A DNA stretch of 64,000 nucleotides, from the NCBI RefSeq assembly GCF_014648635.1, contig NZ_BMRM01000006.1, positions 124,001-188,000 on the forward strand, read 5' to 3'. A program made the translations under genes and the position numbers. This stretch comes from Streptomyces cinerochromogenes. Its GTDB lineage: Bacteria > Actinomycetota > Actinomycetes > Streptomycetales > Streptomycetaceae. The notes beneath the pieces are model-generated. The model had not been told where the DNA came from and did not search any database. It saw only the letters and a program-made list of their open reading frames with translations. This document shows positions 1 through 10,895 of the stretch, piece by piece (position 1 is the first letter of the stretch; every line of letters starts with the position of its first letter).

Positions 1-285
1 GCCCCGCGCGGCTCCCTGCTCACCCGCGCCGCCCGCCGCGACCTGCTCCAGGACGACTTCAACCACGTGGTCCTGGTACGCGGCGGCGAGCACCTCACGC
101 GCTCCCTGGTGTACGTCGACCACACCCTGGTCGACGGCGTCGTCAACGGCACGGCGGCCGGCTTCGGCGGCCTGTCCGGACGGCTGCGCCGGCTCCAGAA
201 CGGCTTCGCCCGCTCCTACGCGGTCTCGATGTTCGGCGGCGCGGCACTCCTGGTCGCCGCGACCCTGCTGATGAGGGCGGTCTGA
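1..285 (+). CDS. nuoL: NADH-quinone oxidoreductase subunit L, C-terminal end (partial)
   Basis: The reading frame is open from base 1 to the TGA at 283-285 and gives the last 94 residues of a protein cut by the window edge. It ends in a hydrophobic helix ([16 protein letters not shown]), as NuoL proteins do. It lies 5 bp before nuoM, so it should be the last part of the antiporter-like proton-pumping subunit L of complex I. The identification rests mainly on gene order (L-M-N); the visible fragment alone would not be diagnostic. Confidence 0.85.
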   Translation, partial: APRGSLLTRAARRDLLQDDFNHVVLVRGGEHLTRSLVYVDHTLVDGVVNGTAAGFGGLSGRLRRLQNGFARSYAVSMFGGAALLVAATLLMRAV

Positions 286-290
286 TACCG

Positions 291-1862
291 ATGTCCTTTC
301 CTCTGCTGACAGCGACGGCGGCGCTCCCGGCCCTCGGGGCCGTCGCCACGGCCGCCGTACCGGCCGCCCGGCGCACCGCCGCCAAATGGCTGGCGCTGGT
401 CGTCTCCCTCGCCACGCTCGCCCTGGCGGTCACCGTCCTGGTCCGCTTCGACCCGGACGGCGCCCGCTACCAGCTCACCGAGTCCCACGCCTGGATCAAG
501 GACTTCGGCGTCAGGTACGAGCTGGGCGTCGACGGCATCGCGGTGGCGCTGATCGCGCTGACCGCCGTACTGATCCCGTTCATCATCCTCGCCGGCTGGC
601 ACGACGCCGACCCGCTGGAGACCGGAAGCCGCCGCTGGCGGCCCACCCAGGGCTTCTTCGCGCTGATCCTGGCGGTCGAGGCGATGGTGGTCATCTCCTT
701 CGAGGCCACCGACGTCTTCGTCTTCTACATCTTCTTCGAAGCCATGCTCATCCCGATGTACTTCCTCATCGGCGGCTTCGGGGACCGGGCCCACGAGCAC
801 GGCGAGGAGACGGCGGCCACCCAGCGGTCGTACGCGGCGGTGAAGTTCCTGCTGTACAACCTGGTCGGCGGCCTGATCATGCTGGCAGCGGTGATCGGCC
901 TCTACGTCGTCGCCGGGAACTTCTCGCTCACCGAGATCGCCGAGGCCCGCGCCAACGGCTCGCTGCACATGGCGACCAGCACCGAACGCTGGCTGTTCCT
1001 CGGCTTCTTCTTCGCCTTCGCGGTGAAGGCGCCGCTGTGGCCGCTGCACACCTGGCTGCCCAACGCCATGCAGGAGTCCACCGCCCCGGTCGCCGTGCTC
1101 ATCACAGCGGTGGTCGACAAGGTGGGCACCTTCGCGATGCTCCGCTTCTGCCTCCAGCTGTTCCCGGAGGCGTCGAAGTGGGCGACGCCCGTCATCCTCG
1201 TCCTGGCACTGATCAGCATCGTCTACGGCGCGCTGCTCGCCGTCGGCCAGCGGGACATCAAGCGCCTGGTGGCGTACGCGTCGATCTCGCACTTCGGCTT
1301 CATCATCATGGGCATCTTCGCGATGACCAGCCAGGGTCAGTCCGGCGCCACGCTCTACATGGTCAACCACGGCATCTCGACCGCCGCGCTGATGCTGGTC
1401 GCCGGCTTCCTGATCTCCCGGCGCGGCTCGCGGCTCATCGCCGACTACGGCGGTGTGCAGAAGGTCGCCCCGGTGCTCGCCGGCACCTTCCTGATCGGCG
1501 GCCTCGCCACCCTCTCGCTGCCCGGACTGGCGCCGTTCGTCAGTGAGTTCCTGGTCCTGGTCGGCACGTTCACGCGCTACCCGGTGATCGGCATCATCGC
1601 CACCTTCGGCATCGTGCTCGCCGCGCTGTACACCCTCGTGCTGTACCAGCGGACGATGACCGGCCCGGTGAAGCCGGAGGTCTCGGCGATGCCCGATCTC
1701 CGGGTGCGCGAGCTGGTCGTCGTCGCCCCGCTGATCGTGCTGCTGATCTTCCTGGGCGTCTATCCGAAGCCCGTGACGGACATCGTCAACCCGGCGGTCA
1801 AGCAGACCATGTCCGACGTCCAGAAGAAGGACCCCAAGCCCGAGGTGGAGGCGGCCAAGTGA
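291..1862 (+). CDS. nuoM: NADH-quinone oxidoreductase subunit M
   Basis: A 523-aa polytopic membrane protein of the antiporter-like family (NuoL/M/N), one of the proton channels of complex I, which passes NADH electrons to menaquinone. Family signatures are visible: the [16 protein letters not shown] segment near residue 145-160, KAPLWPLHTWLPNAM with the conserved Lys near residue 247, and QRDIKRLVAYASISH near residue 320. The ATG at 291 follows nuoL by 5 bp. The stop codon overlaps the nuoN start by 4 bp, so translation is probably coupled. The length is normal for NuoM. This is the main, 14-subunit operon copy; a paralogue lies at 42127-43701. Confidence 0.96.
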   Translation: MSFPLLTATAALPALGAVATAAVPAARRTAAKWLALVVSLATLALAVTVLVRFDPDGARYQLTESHAWIKDFGVRYELGVDGIAVALIALTAVLIPFIILAGWHDADPLETGSRRWRPTQGFFALILAVEAMVVISFEATDVFVFYIFFEAMLIPMYFLIGGFGDRAHEHGEETAATQRSYAAVKFLLYNLVGGLIMLAAVIGLYVVAGNFSLTEIAEARANGSLHMATSTERWLFLGFFFAFAVKAPLWPLHTWLPNAMQESTAPVAVLITAVVDKVGTFAMLRFCLQLFPEASKWATPVILVLALISIVYGALLAVGQRDIKRLVAYASISHFGFIIMGIFAMTSQGQSGATLYMVNHGISTAALMLVAGFLISRRGSRLIADYGGVQKVAPVLAGTFLIGGLATLSLPGLAPFVSEFLVLVGTFTRYPVIGIIATFGIVLAALYTLVLYQRTMTGPVKPEVSAMPDLRVRELVVVAPLIVLLIFLGVYPKPVTDIVNPAVKQTMSDVQKKDPKPEVEAAK

Positions 1863-3508
1863 GCGCACCAGCCGTCCACAGCCTGTGGACAACAGCGGCC
1901 GACCCGATCTCGAAGATCGACGCGCCGAAAATCGAATACGGACAATTGTCGCCGACGCTGATCGTCATCGGTGCGGCGCTGGTCGGGGTGCTCATCGAGG
2001 CGTTCGTGCCGCGCCGGTCCCGCTACTGGGCGCAGGTGTTCGTGTCCGTCGTGGCCCTGTGCGCCGCGTTCGCCGCGGTCGTCGCCCTCGCGGCCGACGG
2101 GTACGGCACCACCAAGGCGCACATCGCGGCCATGGGCGCGATCGCGGTCGACGGCCCGGCCCTCTTCCTGCAGGGCACGATCCTGCTGGCCGGCCTGGTC
2201 GGCCTGTTCACCTTCGCCGAGCGGCGTCTGGACCCGGCCGCACACGGCAAGCGGGTCGACTCCTTCGCCGCGCAGGCCGCCTCCGTACCCGGAAGCGACA
2301 GCGAGAAGGCCGCGGTGAGAGCGGGCTTCACCACCACGGAGGTCTTCCCGCTCCTCCTCTTCGCGATCGGCGGCATGCTCGTCTTCCCGTCGGCCAACGA
2401 CCTGCTGACCCTGTTCGTGGCCCTGGAGGTCTTCTCCCTCCCGCTGTACCTGCTGTGCGCGCTGGCCCGCCGCAAGCGGCTGATGTCGCAGGAGGCCGCG
2501 GTCAAGTACTTCCTGCTGGGCGCGTTCGCGTCCGCGTTCACCCTGTTCGGCATCGCGCTGCTGTACGGCTACGCGGGCTCCGTCTCGTACGCCCGCATCG
2601 CGCAGGTCGTCGACGGCACGGCCACCGACGTGGACCCGGCACTCGCGAACACCATGGGCAACGACGCGCTGCTGCTGATCGGCGGCGCCATGCTCGTGAT
2701 GGGCCTGCTGTTCAAGGTCGGCGCCGTGCCGTTCCACATGTGGACGCCCGACGTCTACCAGGGCGCGCCCACCCCGGTGACCGGCTTCATGGCGGCGGCG
2801 ACCAAGGTGGCCGCGTTCGGCGCGCTGCTGCGCCTGCTGTACGTCGTCCTGCCCGGGCTGCGCTGGGACTGGCGGCCGGTCATGTGGGCCGTGGCGATCA
2901 TCACCATGCTGGGCGGTGCGATCGTCGCCATCACCCAGACCGACATCAAGCGGCTGCTGGCGTACTCGTCCATCGCGCACGCCGGCTTCATCCTCGCGGG
3001 TGTCATCGCCACCTCGAAGGACGGCGTGTCGTCCGTCCTCTTCTACCTGGCGGGCTACTCCTTCGTCACGATCGGTGCCTTCGCCGTGGTCACGCTGGTC
3101 CGCGACGCGGGCGGCGAGGCGACGCACCTGTCCAAGTGGGCAGGGCTGGGCCGCCGCTCCCCGCTGGTGGCGGCGGTCTTCGCGGTGTTCCTGCTGGCCT
3201 TCGCCGGCATTCCGCTGACCTCCGGTTTCGCCGGGAAGTTCGCCGTGTTCAAGGCGGCGGCGGACGGTGGTGCGGCGCCGCTGGTCGTGGTCGGTGTGAT
3301 CTCCTCGGCGATCGCCGCGTTCTTCTACGTCCGGGTGATCGTGCTGATGTTCTTCAGCGAGCCGAGGCCGGAGGGCCCGACCGTCGCCGTCCCGTCCCCG
3401 CTGACCATGGTCGCGATCGGCCTGGGCGTGGCGGTGACGTTGGTCCTCGGTGTGGCCCCGCAGTACTTCCTGGACCTGGCGAGCCAGGCGGGAGTGTTCG
3501 TGCGCTGA
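1859..3508 (+). CDS. nuoN: NADH-quinone oxidoreductase subunit N
   Basis: A 549-aa integral membrane subunit of complex I and the last gene of the main nuo operon. It carries the antiporter-family signatures KVGAVPFHMWTPDVYQGAP (about residue 285-303) and QTDIKRLLAYSSIAHAGF (about residue 360). The GTG start at 1859 overlaps the nuoM stop (GTGA), and no better start lies downstream. A strong hairpin follows at 3528-3562, consistent with the operon ending here. The first codons contain a GTCCACA/TGTGGAC inverted pair that matches two facing DnaA boxes (see findings). Confidence 0.96.
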   Translation: MSAPAVHSLWTTAADPISKIDAPKIEYGQLSPTLIVIGAALVGVLIEAFVPRRSRYWAQVFVSVVALCAAFAAVVALAADGYGTTKAHIAAMGAIAVDGPALFLQGTILLAGLVGLFTFAERRLDPAAHGKRVDSFAAQAASVPGSDSEKAAVRAGFTTTEVFPLLLFAIGGMLVFPSANDLLTLFVALEVFSLPLYLLCALARRKRLMSQEAAVKYFLLGAFASAFTLFGIALLYGYAGSVSYARIAQVVDGTATDVDPALANTMGNDALLLIGGAMLVMGLLFKVGAVPFHMWTPDVYQGAPTPVTGFMAAATKVAAFGALLRLLYVVLPGLRWDWRPVMWAVAIITMLGGAIVAITQTDIKRLLAYSSIAHAGFILAGVIATSKDGVSSVLFYLAGYSFVTIGAFAVVTLVRDAGGEATHLSKWAGLGRRSPLVAAVFAVFLLAFAGIPLTSGFAGKFAVFKAAADGGAAPLVVVGVISSAIAAFFYVRVIVLMFFSEPRPEGPTVAVPSPLTMVAIGLGVAVTLVLGVAPQYFLDLASQAGVFVR

Positions 3509-3527
3509 CGTTCCTCGCGTAGATGCC

Positions 3528-3562
3528 GCTGCCCGGCGCCCCCGCTCAGGGTGCCGGGCAGC
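3528..3562 (+). terminator. Terminator hairpin after nuoN
   Basis: GCTGCCCGGC (3528-3537) pairs perfectly with GCCGGGCAGC (3553-3562) around a short C/G-rich loop, followed by TGTGTTGT. It lies 20 bp past the nuoN stop and just before the convergent Uma2 gene, so it may act in both directions. Confidence 0.75.
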
Positions 3563-3583
3563 TGTGTTGTCGTCTGCCGCCTG

Positions 3584-4186
3584 TTACCGGTCCTTTGCGG
3601 GCCGCGCTTTGATCATGGTGAGGTCCAGGGCGATCGGGAACGGGACGTCCACCTTCATTTCCTCACGGAAGATCCCCACGCTGGTGTATGCACCGGTGGC
3701 AGGTTCCAGCTCGAAGACATGTACGGCAGCACGGCCTTTTTCGTCCTCGACCCTCCAGTAGTGGGGGATCCCTGCCCGGGCGTACTTCAACGGCTTGGTC
3801 TCGCGGTCGCGCGAAACGGAATCCTCGGAGACGACCTCGACGGCCAGCACGATGGCGTCTGCGGGAAAACGGGTCTGATCAGAGGCCGTCCACGCGTCCG
3901 CTCGCAGCACGATCACATCCGGTTCAGGCCGGTTCTGCCGATCGATATCGATGGTGAACTCGCGGAACACCTCCAGGTCCGATGGGGCCAGGGACTGCAG
4001 CTGCCACTTGAAGAAGTCAACCACTCGCTCGTGAAAGGCGGTCTGCGGACTCACGAAGACCAGGCTCCCGTCGATCAATTCCGTGTGCGGAGGAAGATTC
4101 GGGAGGCGGTCCAGGTCGTCGGCGGTCCATCCGCCCTTCGGCGGGGTCGGCCAGCTGGGCGTGGACGCCTTCGGTGCGACGTTCAT
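3584..4186 (-). CDS. Uma2-family (DUF820) endonuclease-fold protein
   Basis: A protein of about 200 aa of the Uma2 family, which has a restriction-endonuclease (PD-(D/E)XK) fold and is strongly expanded in Streptomyces; its biological role is unknown. Typical landmarks in order: LPPHTELIDGSLVFVSP (Glu of the core, about residue 33), RPEPDVIVLR (about residue 80, catalytic Asp), AIVLAVEVVSEDS (about residue 105, E-x-V type active-site strand) and KYARAGIPHYWRVE near residue 125. The ATG at 4186 is chosen because GGGAG precedes it at good spacing; an in-frame ATG at 4198 lacks a ribosome site. It is convergent with nuoN and divergent from recQ. Confidence 0.88.
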   Translation of the reverse strand: MNVAPKASTPSWPTPPKGGWTADDLDRLPNLPPHTELIDGSLVFVSPQTAFHERVVDFFKWQLQSLAPSDLEVFREFTIDIDRQNRPEPDVIVLRADAWTASDQTRFPADAIVLAVEVVSEDSVSRDRETKPLKYARAGIPHYWRVEDEKGRAAVHVFELEPATGAYTSVGIFREEMKVDVPFPIALDLTMIKARPAKDR

Positions 4187-4399
4187 CAGTGCTCCCATAC
4201 GACGGAGTCTCGCCAGTGCGTTCAGGCTATCGGGCGGAAAGGGGGCAAGTCTCCCGCGAACGTGTGAACGACGACCGTGTCCTTGACGGCCAGTGCCACC
4301 GGTGAACCTGTGGATAACTCCGAGGCTGTCGGTGCGGACCCCTATCGTGGATGCAGCGGTCGAGAGACGACACACGGGGGACCGGCGGGGGACAGGACG

Positions 4400-6400
<2,001 letters not shown>

Positions 6401-6428
6401 CCCGCTGCGCCCGCGCGTGGCACGGGAC

Positions 6429-9200
6429 TCACAACCCCCGCGCCGCGTAGGCCCGGACGTCCGCGTCCGAGTCGGCCGTGGCCGTGGCGAGGGCCGCGCG
6501 GGCCTCCGCCGAGGCCCGGTGCCGGCCCAGAGCCAGGACCGCCGCCTTGCGGACGTCGGCGTTCGGGTCGGCGAGAGCCTTGGCGAGGGCGGGGACGGCC
6601 GGTTCGGCGGGCGCGGCCGACAGCGCGGTCGCGGCGCCGGAGCGCACCTGCCAGGCCGGGTCCGACAGGGCGGCCACCGCACGTGCGGCCAGCGGCGGCG
6701 GGCAGCCGGTGGCGGCCAGCGCACCGAGCGCGGCACCGCGCACCAGCGGGTCGCCGTCCTCGGTGAGCCGCTCCAGAGCCGCGGTCAACAGCTCCCGGTC
6801 GGCCGCAGCGAGGGCAGCCGAGCCGACGGTACCCAGGGCCTTCGCCACGGTGACCCGGACCTCCCGGGAAGGATCGTCCGCCGCGTCGGCCAGCGGTCCG
6901 ACCGCGTCCACCGAGACGAGGGCCCGTACGGCCTCCGTCCGGACGCCGATGTCGGGGTCGTCCAGCGACGCCGCGAACAACCCGGCCTCGCCGAGCCGCA
7001 GCGCACGCAGCACATCGAGGGCAGCGGCCCGGACCACGGGGTCGGCCTGGGCGAGCGCACCGGCGAGGGCGGCACCCAGGGCGGGTTCGGGCGGCAGCGT
7101 CTCGACGAGCTCCCGCAGCGAGGCCGCGGCGGCCGCACGGACCTCGGCATCGGGGTCGGCGAGCGCACCGGCTAGGGCCTGACCGGTGCCGGACGGCACG
7201 GTCTCCGTGAGCACCGCGACGGCCGTACGGCGCACAGCGGGATCCGGGTCGGTCAGGTACGGCTCGACAGCGCCGAGTTCGGGCTCGGCCTCGGCCAGAC
7301 CCAGCAGCTCCAGCAGCCGGGGTGAGGCGGCGTCCCGCGCGTCCGCCCGGTCCACGGAACCGGCACCGGCGGCCGGCGCGGAAGCGGGCCGCGCGGCCAC
7401 CGGCGCCAGCTCGCGGGGCCCGGCCGTGGCCACGTGCTCGGGACGGACCTCGCCCAGAGGCCGGGAAGGACCGCCGACAGGCGTGAACTCCTCCACCGGC
7501 ACCAGATACGGAGCCACGGGACGGGCCGTGAACTCCATCGCACCAGAGGGGGACTTGTGCAGATCGAGATGGTGGAACCAGGAGACGTCGTCACGCCCGG
7601 GATGATCGAGACGATCATGGTAGAGACCCCAGCGGGACTCGGTACGGGCCAGAGAGGCGCGGGCGGCCATCTCCGCGCAGTCGCGTATGAAGGTGACCTC
7701 GGCACAGCGCATCAGCTCGTGCGGGGTGCGGGCACCCATCGAGGCGATGTCGGCACGCATCCGCTCGAACGCCTCCAGCGCGAGGGAGAGCCGTGCACCC
7801 GACTTCGGCGGTGCCACGTAGTCGTTCACGAAACGGCGCAGCTTGTACTCGACCTGGGGCTGCGGCGGGCCGTCCGGGTTGCGCAGCGGGCGGTAGATCA
7901 ACTCGTGGGCCTCGCGCACCTGGTCCGCGGGAAGCTCACCGTCGTACGCCCTGTACCGGGCGGCGTCCGCGCCCGCGAGGTCGCCGAAGACGAAGGCACC
8001 GATCATGTAGTTGTGCGGGACGCAGGCGAGGTCGCCGGCGGCGTACAGCCGGGGAACGGTCGTACGCGCGTGGTCGTCCACGCGGACACCCGAAGCGGAG
8101 TGACCGCCGCACAGGCCGATCTCGGAGATGTGCATCTCGACGTCGTGGGTGCGGTAGTCGTGCCCGCGGCCGGCGTGGAAGGTGCCGCGGGTGGGCCGCT
8201 CGGTGGAGTGCAGGATCGACTCCAGGGCGGAGATCGACTCCTCGGGCAGGTGGCTGAGCTTGAGGTAGACCGGGCCCCGGTCCCCGGCGACCTCGGCGGC
8301 GAACTCGGCCATCATCTGCCCCGACCAGTAGTCGGAGTCGACGAAGCGCTCGCCGTGCCGGTTCACCTGGTAGCCACCGAACGGGTTGGCGACGTAGGCG
8401 CAGGCCGGGCCGTTGTAGTCCTTGATCAACGGGTTGATCTGGAAGCACTCGATACCGGTCAGCTCGGCACCCGCGTGGTAGGCCATGGCGTACCCGTCAC
8501 CGGCGTTGGTGGGGTTCTCGTACGTGCCGTAGAGGTATCCGGAGGCGGGCAGGCCGAGACGGCCGCAGGCACCGGTCGCGAGGATCACCGCACCCGCGCG
8601 GATGGTGACGAACGCGCCGGTGCGGGTGTGGAACCCGACGGCCCCCACGGCCCGCCCGTCGGCGGTGAGGACCCGGACCGGCATCACCCGGTTCTCGATC
8701 CGGATCCGCTCCCGCATCTCGCGCCGCCGCAACTGCCGGTACAGGACCTTTTTGACGTCCTTGCCCTCTGGCATCGGCAGTACGTACGAGCCGGAGCGAT
8801 GGACCTGGCGGACCGCGTACTCACCGTGCTCGTCCTTCTCGAACTTGACCCCGTACGACTCCAGCCGCTGCACCATCGCGAAACCGCGCGTGGCGGTCTG
8901 GCGGACGGTGGACTGGTCGACGATGCCGTCGTTGGCGCGGGTGATCTCGGCGACGTAGTCGTCGGGTTCGGCACGGCCGGGGATGACCGCGTTGTTGACA
9001 CCGTCCATGCCCATGGCGAGCGCGCCGGAGTGCCGGACGTGGGCCTTCTCCAGCAGCAGGACGTTCGCGCCGCGCTCGGCGGCGGTCAGGGCGGCCATGG
9101 TGCCGGCGGTGCCGCCGCCGACGACGAGGACATCACAGGTCAGCTCCTCGGCATCGGTGACGGCGGGAATCTTCATGGGCGCGGGTGCGAGAGTGGTCAC
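6429..9200 (-). CDS. AprA-like FAD-dependent oxidoreductase fused to HEAT repeats
   Basis: A 923-aa two-part protein. Residues about 20-580 form a flavoprotein of the fumarate reductase/succinate dehydrogenase/APS reductase superfamily, with the dinucleotide motif VVGGGTAG (26-33). Several segments look closer to adenylylsulfate reductase alpha (AprA) than to SdhA: GAELTGIECF followed by IKDYNGP (244-264), and PHNYMIGAFVFG (395-406) where SdhA has a HGANRLGSN-type motif. After an Ala/Pro linker (about 590-630), residues 631-923 contain about nine HEAT-type units of the form DPxxxVRxxA. The GTG at 9200 is used; ATG at 9176 is an alternative. It is the last gene of a six-gene operon with an AprB-like ferredoxin and an ABC importer. 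Automatic annotation would probably call it succinate dehydrogenase flavoprotein; no SdhB or membrane anchors are nearby. The substrate is unknown. Confidence 0.88.
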   Translation of the reverse strand: MTTLAPAPMKIPAVTDAEELTCDVLVVGGGTAGTMAALTAAERGANVLLLEKAHVRHSGALAMGMDGVNNAVIPGRAEPDDYVAEITRANDGIVDQSTVRQTATRGFAMVQRLESYGVKFEKDEHGEYAVRQVHRSGSYVLPMPEGKDVKKVLYRQLRRREMRERIRIENRVMPVRVLTADGRAVGAVGFHTRTGAFVTIRAGAVILATGACGRLGLPASGYLYGTYENPTNAGDGYAMAYHAGAELTGIECFQINPLIKDYNGPACAYVANPFGGYQVNRHGERFVDSDYWSGQMMAEFAAEVAGDRGPVYLKLSHLPEESISALESILHSTERPTRGTFHAGRGHDYRTHDVEMHISEIGLCGGHSASGVRVDDHARTTVPRLYAAGDLACVPHNYMIGAFVFGDLAGADAARYRAYDGELPADQVREAHELIYRPLRNPDGPPQPQVEYKLRRFVNDYVAPPKSGARLSLALEAFERMRADIASMGARTPHELMRCAEVTFIRDCAEMAARASLARTESRWGLYHDRLDHPGRDDVSWFHHLDLHKSPSGAMEFTARPVAPYLVPVEEFTPVGGPSRPLGEVRPEHVATAGPRELAPVAARPASAPAAGAGSVDRADARDAASPRLLELLGLAEAEPELGAVEPYLTDPDPAVRRTAVAVLTETVPSGTGQALAGALADPDAEVRAAAAASLRELVETLPPEPALGAALAGALAQADPVVRAAALDVLRALRLGEAGLFAASLDDPDIGVRTEAVRALVSVDAVGPLADAADDPSREVRVTVAKALGTVGSAALAAADRELLTAALERLTEDGDPLVRGAALGALAATGCPPPLAARAVAALSDPAWQVRSGAATALSAAPAEPAVPALAKALADPNADVRKAAVLALGRHRASAEARAALATATADSDADVRAYAARGL

Positions 9201-9211
9201 CGGGATGCCTT

Positions 9212-10000
9212 TCAGGAGCCGAGCGAGCTGAGGACGGCGCGGCGCAGCGCCACACGGGCCGGATCGTCGAAGGCCGCACGGTCACGGGGGCGCGGCACCT
9301 CGCGCACGGCGGACACCCGCCCCGAACCGAGCAGGGCCACACGGTCACCGAGGAAGAGGGCCTCGTCCACGTCGTGCGTGACGAACACGACGGTCGCGCC
9401 CGTGCCCCGCAACACCTCCACCAGCAGGTCCTGCATGCCGGACCGGGTCTGCGCGTCGAGGGCGCCGAAGGGCTCGTCCATGAGGACCGCGCGCGGGCTG
9501 TCCGCCAACGCCCGGGCCAACTGGGCGCGCTGGCGCTGCCCGCCGGACACCCGGTGCGGCAACTGCCCGGCCTGCTCGCTCAGCCCGACCCGCGCGAGCC
9601 ACGACTCGGCCCGGGAACGCCGCTCCGCGCGCGACACACCCCTGATGGCGAGGGGGAGTTCGACGTTTCCGCGCAAGCTGCGCCAGGGCAGCAGCGCGTC
9701 CTCCTGGAAGACGAGGGCGCGGTCCGCCGACGGCCCGGTCAGCGGGCTGTCGTCCACCTCGGCCGTGCCGCCCAGCGGCGGCAGCAGCCCGGCGAGCGTC
9801 CGCAGCAGTGTGGACTTGCCGCAGCCGGAGGGGCCGACGACGGTGAGGATCTCGCCGGGGGCGACCTCCAGGTCGACGCCTGAGAGGACCGGCGCGTCGG
9901 GGCGGCCGAGGACGGCGGAGCGGAACGCGAGCCGGGTCCCGCGCACGCCTTCCGGTGCCGGCGCGGCGGGCGCGGTGACGGTCTCAGACGAGGTGCTCAT
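9212..10000 (-). CDS. ABC importer ATP-binding protein (SsuB/TauB type)
   Basis: The 262-aa cytoplasmic ATPase of an ABC importer of the nitrate/sulfonate/taurine family. Motifs: Walker A VGPSGCGKST (about residue 56), signature VSGGQRQRAQLARAL, Walker B AVLMDEPFGALDAQ, and H-loop FVTHDVDEAL. The ATG at 10000 is preceded by GAGGAGG with 6-nt spacing; an adjacent in-frame GTG at 10003 is too close to that site. It overlaps the permease gene by 17 bp and lies 11 bp before the AprA-like gene. It should energise uptake of the ligand bound by the lipoprotein at 10892-12235. Confidence 0.93.
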   Translation of the reverse strand: MSTSSETVTAPAAPAPEGVRGTRLAFRSAVLGRPDAPVLSGVDLEVAPGEILTVVGPSGCGKSTLLRTLAGLLPPLGGTAEVDDSPLTGPSADRALVFQEDALLPWRSLRGNVELPLAIRGVSRAERRSRAESWLARVGLSEQAGQLPHRVSGGQRQRAQLARALADSPRAVLMDEPFGALDAQTRSGMQDLLVEVLRGTGATVVFVTHDVDEALFLGDRVALLGSGRVSAVREVPRPRDRAAFDDPARVALRRAVLSSLGS

Positions 10001-10895
10001 CACGGGCCTCCTCGGTGTGGTCCTGGCCCTGCTGCTCGGACTGGGCCTGCTGCTCGGGCTCGCCGTCGGGACGGGCGCCGGCGAGCGGCCGGGGCGTGCG
10101 GGGACGCCCTGCGGGGATGTACGAGGTGCGGGGCAGCCAGCGGGTCAGCCGGCGGCCGGCGAGTTCCACCGCCGTGGAGGTGATCCAGCCGAGCACGCCG
10201 ATCGTGACCATGCCGACGAACACCCCGGGGTAGTTCACCACCGTGTAGTCCTGCCAGGTGCGGTAGCCGACCCCGTACTGGCCCGAGATCATCTCGGCAG
10301 AGATCACGCAGATCCACGACACGCCGATGCCCACCGACAGCCCGCCGAAGATGCCGGGCAGGGCTCCCGGCAGCACGACCGAGCGAAGGATCCGGAGCCG
10401 GCCGCCGCCCATGGTGCGCACCGCCTCCTCCCAGACCGGGGTCAGCGCGCGGACCGCGTGCCGGGTGGAGACCAGCACCGGGAAGAAGGCGGCGGTGCAG
10501 GTGATGAAGACGATGCCCTGCTCGTTCGAGGGGAACAGCAGGATCGCGACCGGGACGAGGGCGATCGCCGGGATCGGCCGGACGACCTCCAGCACCGGGC
10601 CGAGCAGGTCCTCGGCCAGGCGGGAGCGGGCCACGAGCACGCCGGTCGCCACGCCGAGTACGGCCGCCAGCGCGAAGCCGGTCAGGATGCGGGTGAGGCT
10701 GTCGGTGAGGTCGGTCCAGTAGTCGTCGCCGGAGAGCCGGTCACCGAAGGCGCGGGCCACGTCGGTGACCGTCGGGAACTGCGAGAACCGCAGCCACAGG
10801 TCCACCTTCAGACTGGTCAGCAGCTGCCACACGCCCAGGGCGGCGGCCAGGGACGCCGCCCGCAGCGCATACCGGATCAGGGGCCGGCGGGTCAC
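9984..10895 (-). CDS. ABC importer permease (SsuC/TauC type)
   Basis: A 303-aa inner-membrane permease of the BPD_transp_1 family with about six helices. The coupling-helix (EAA) loop is visible as EEAVRTMGGGRLRILRSVVL followed by PGALPGIFGG, typical of sulfonate/nitrate/taurine permeases. The GTG at 10895 overlaps the TGA of the binding-protein gene (GTGA), which fixes the start better than the longer open frame. The C-terminal 40 residues are polar and Gln/Glu-rich (EPEQQAQSEQQGQD), an unusual cytoplasmic tail. The gene is part of the importer-flavoprotein operon. Confidence 0.93.
   Translation of the reverse strand: MTRRPLIRYALRAASLAAALGVWQLLTSLKVDLWLRFSQFPTVTDVARAFGDRLSGDDYWTDLTDSLTRILTGFALAAVLGVATGVLVARSRLAEDLLGPVLEVVRPIPAIALVPVAILLFPSNEQGIVFITCTAAFFPVLVSTRHAVRALTPVWEEAVRTMGGGRLRILRSVVLPGALPGIFGGLSVGIGVSWICVISAEMISGQYGVGYRTWQDYTVVNYPGVFVGMVTIGVLGWITSTAVELAGRRLTRWLPRTSYIPAGRPRTPRPLAGARPDGEPEQQAQSEQQGQDHTEEARDEHLV

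Noticed and set aside
4283..4318. Promoter TTGACG/GATAAC before recQ
   Set aside because: Spacer would be 24 nt, too long; the TGTGGATAA part is noted only as a DnaA-box-like sequence.
6429..9200. Annotation as succinate dehydrogenase flavoprotein SdhA
   Set aside because: No SdhB or membrane anchor genes nearby, and the substrate-side motifs resemble AprA more than SdhA; HEAT fusion is foreign to SdhA.
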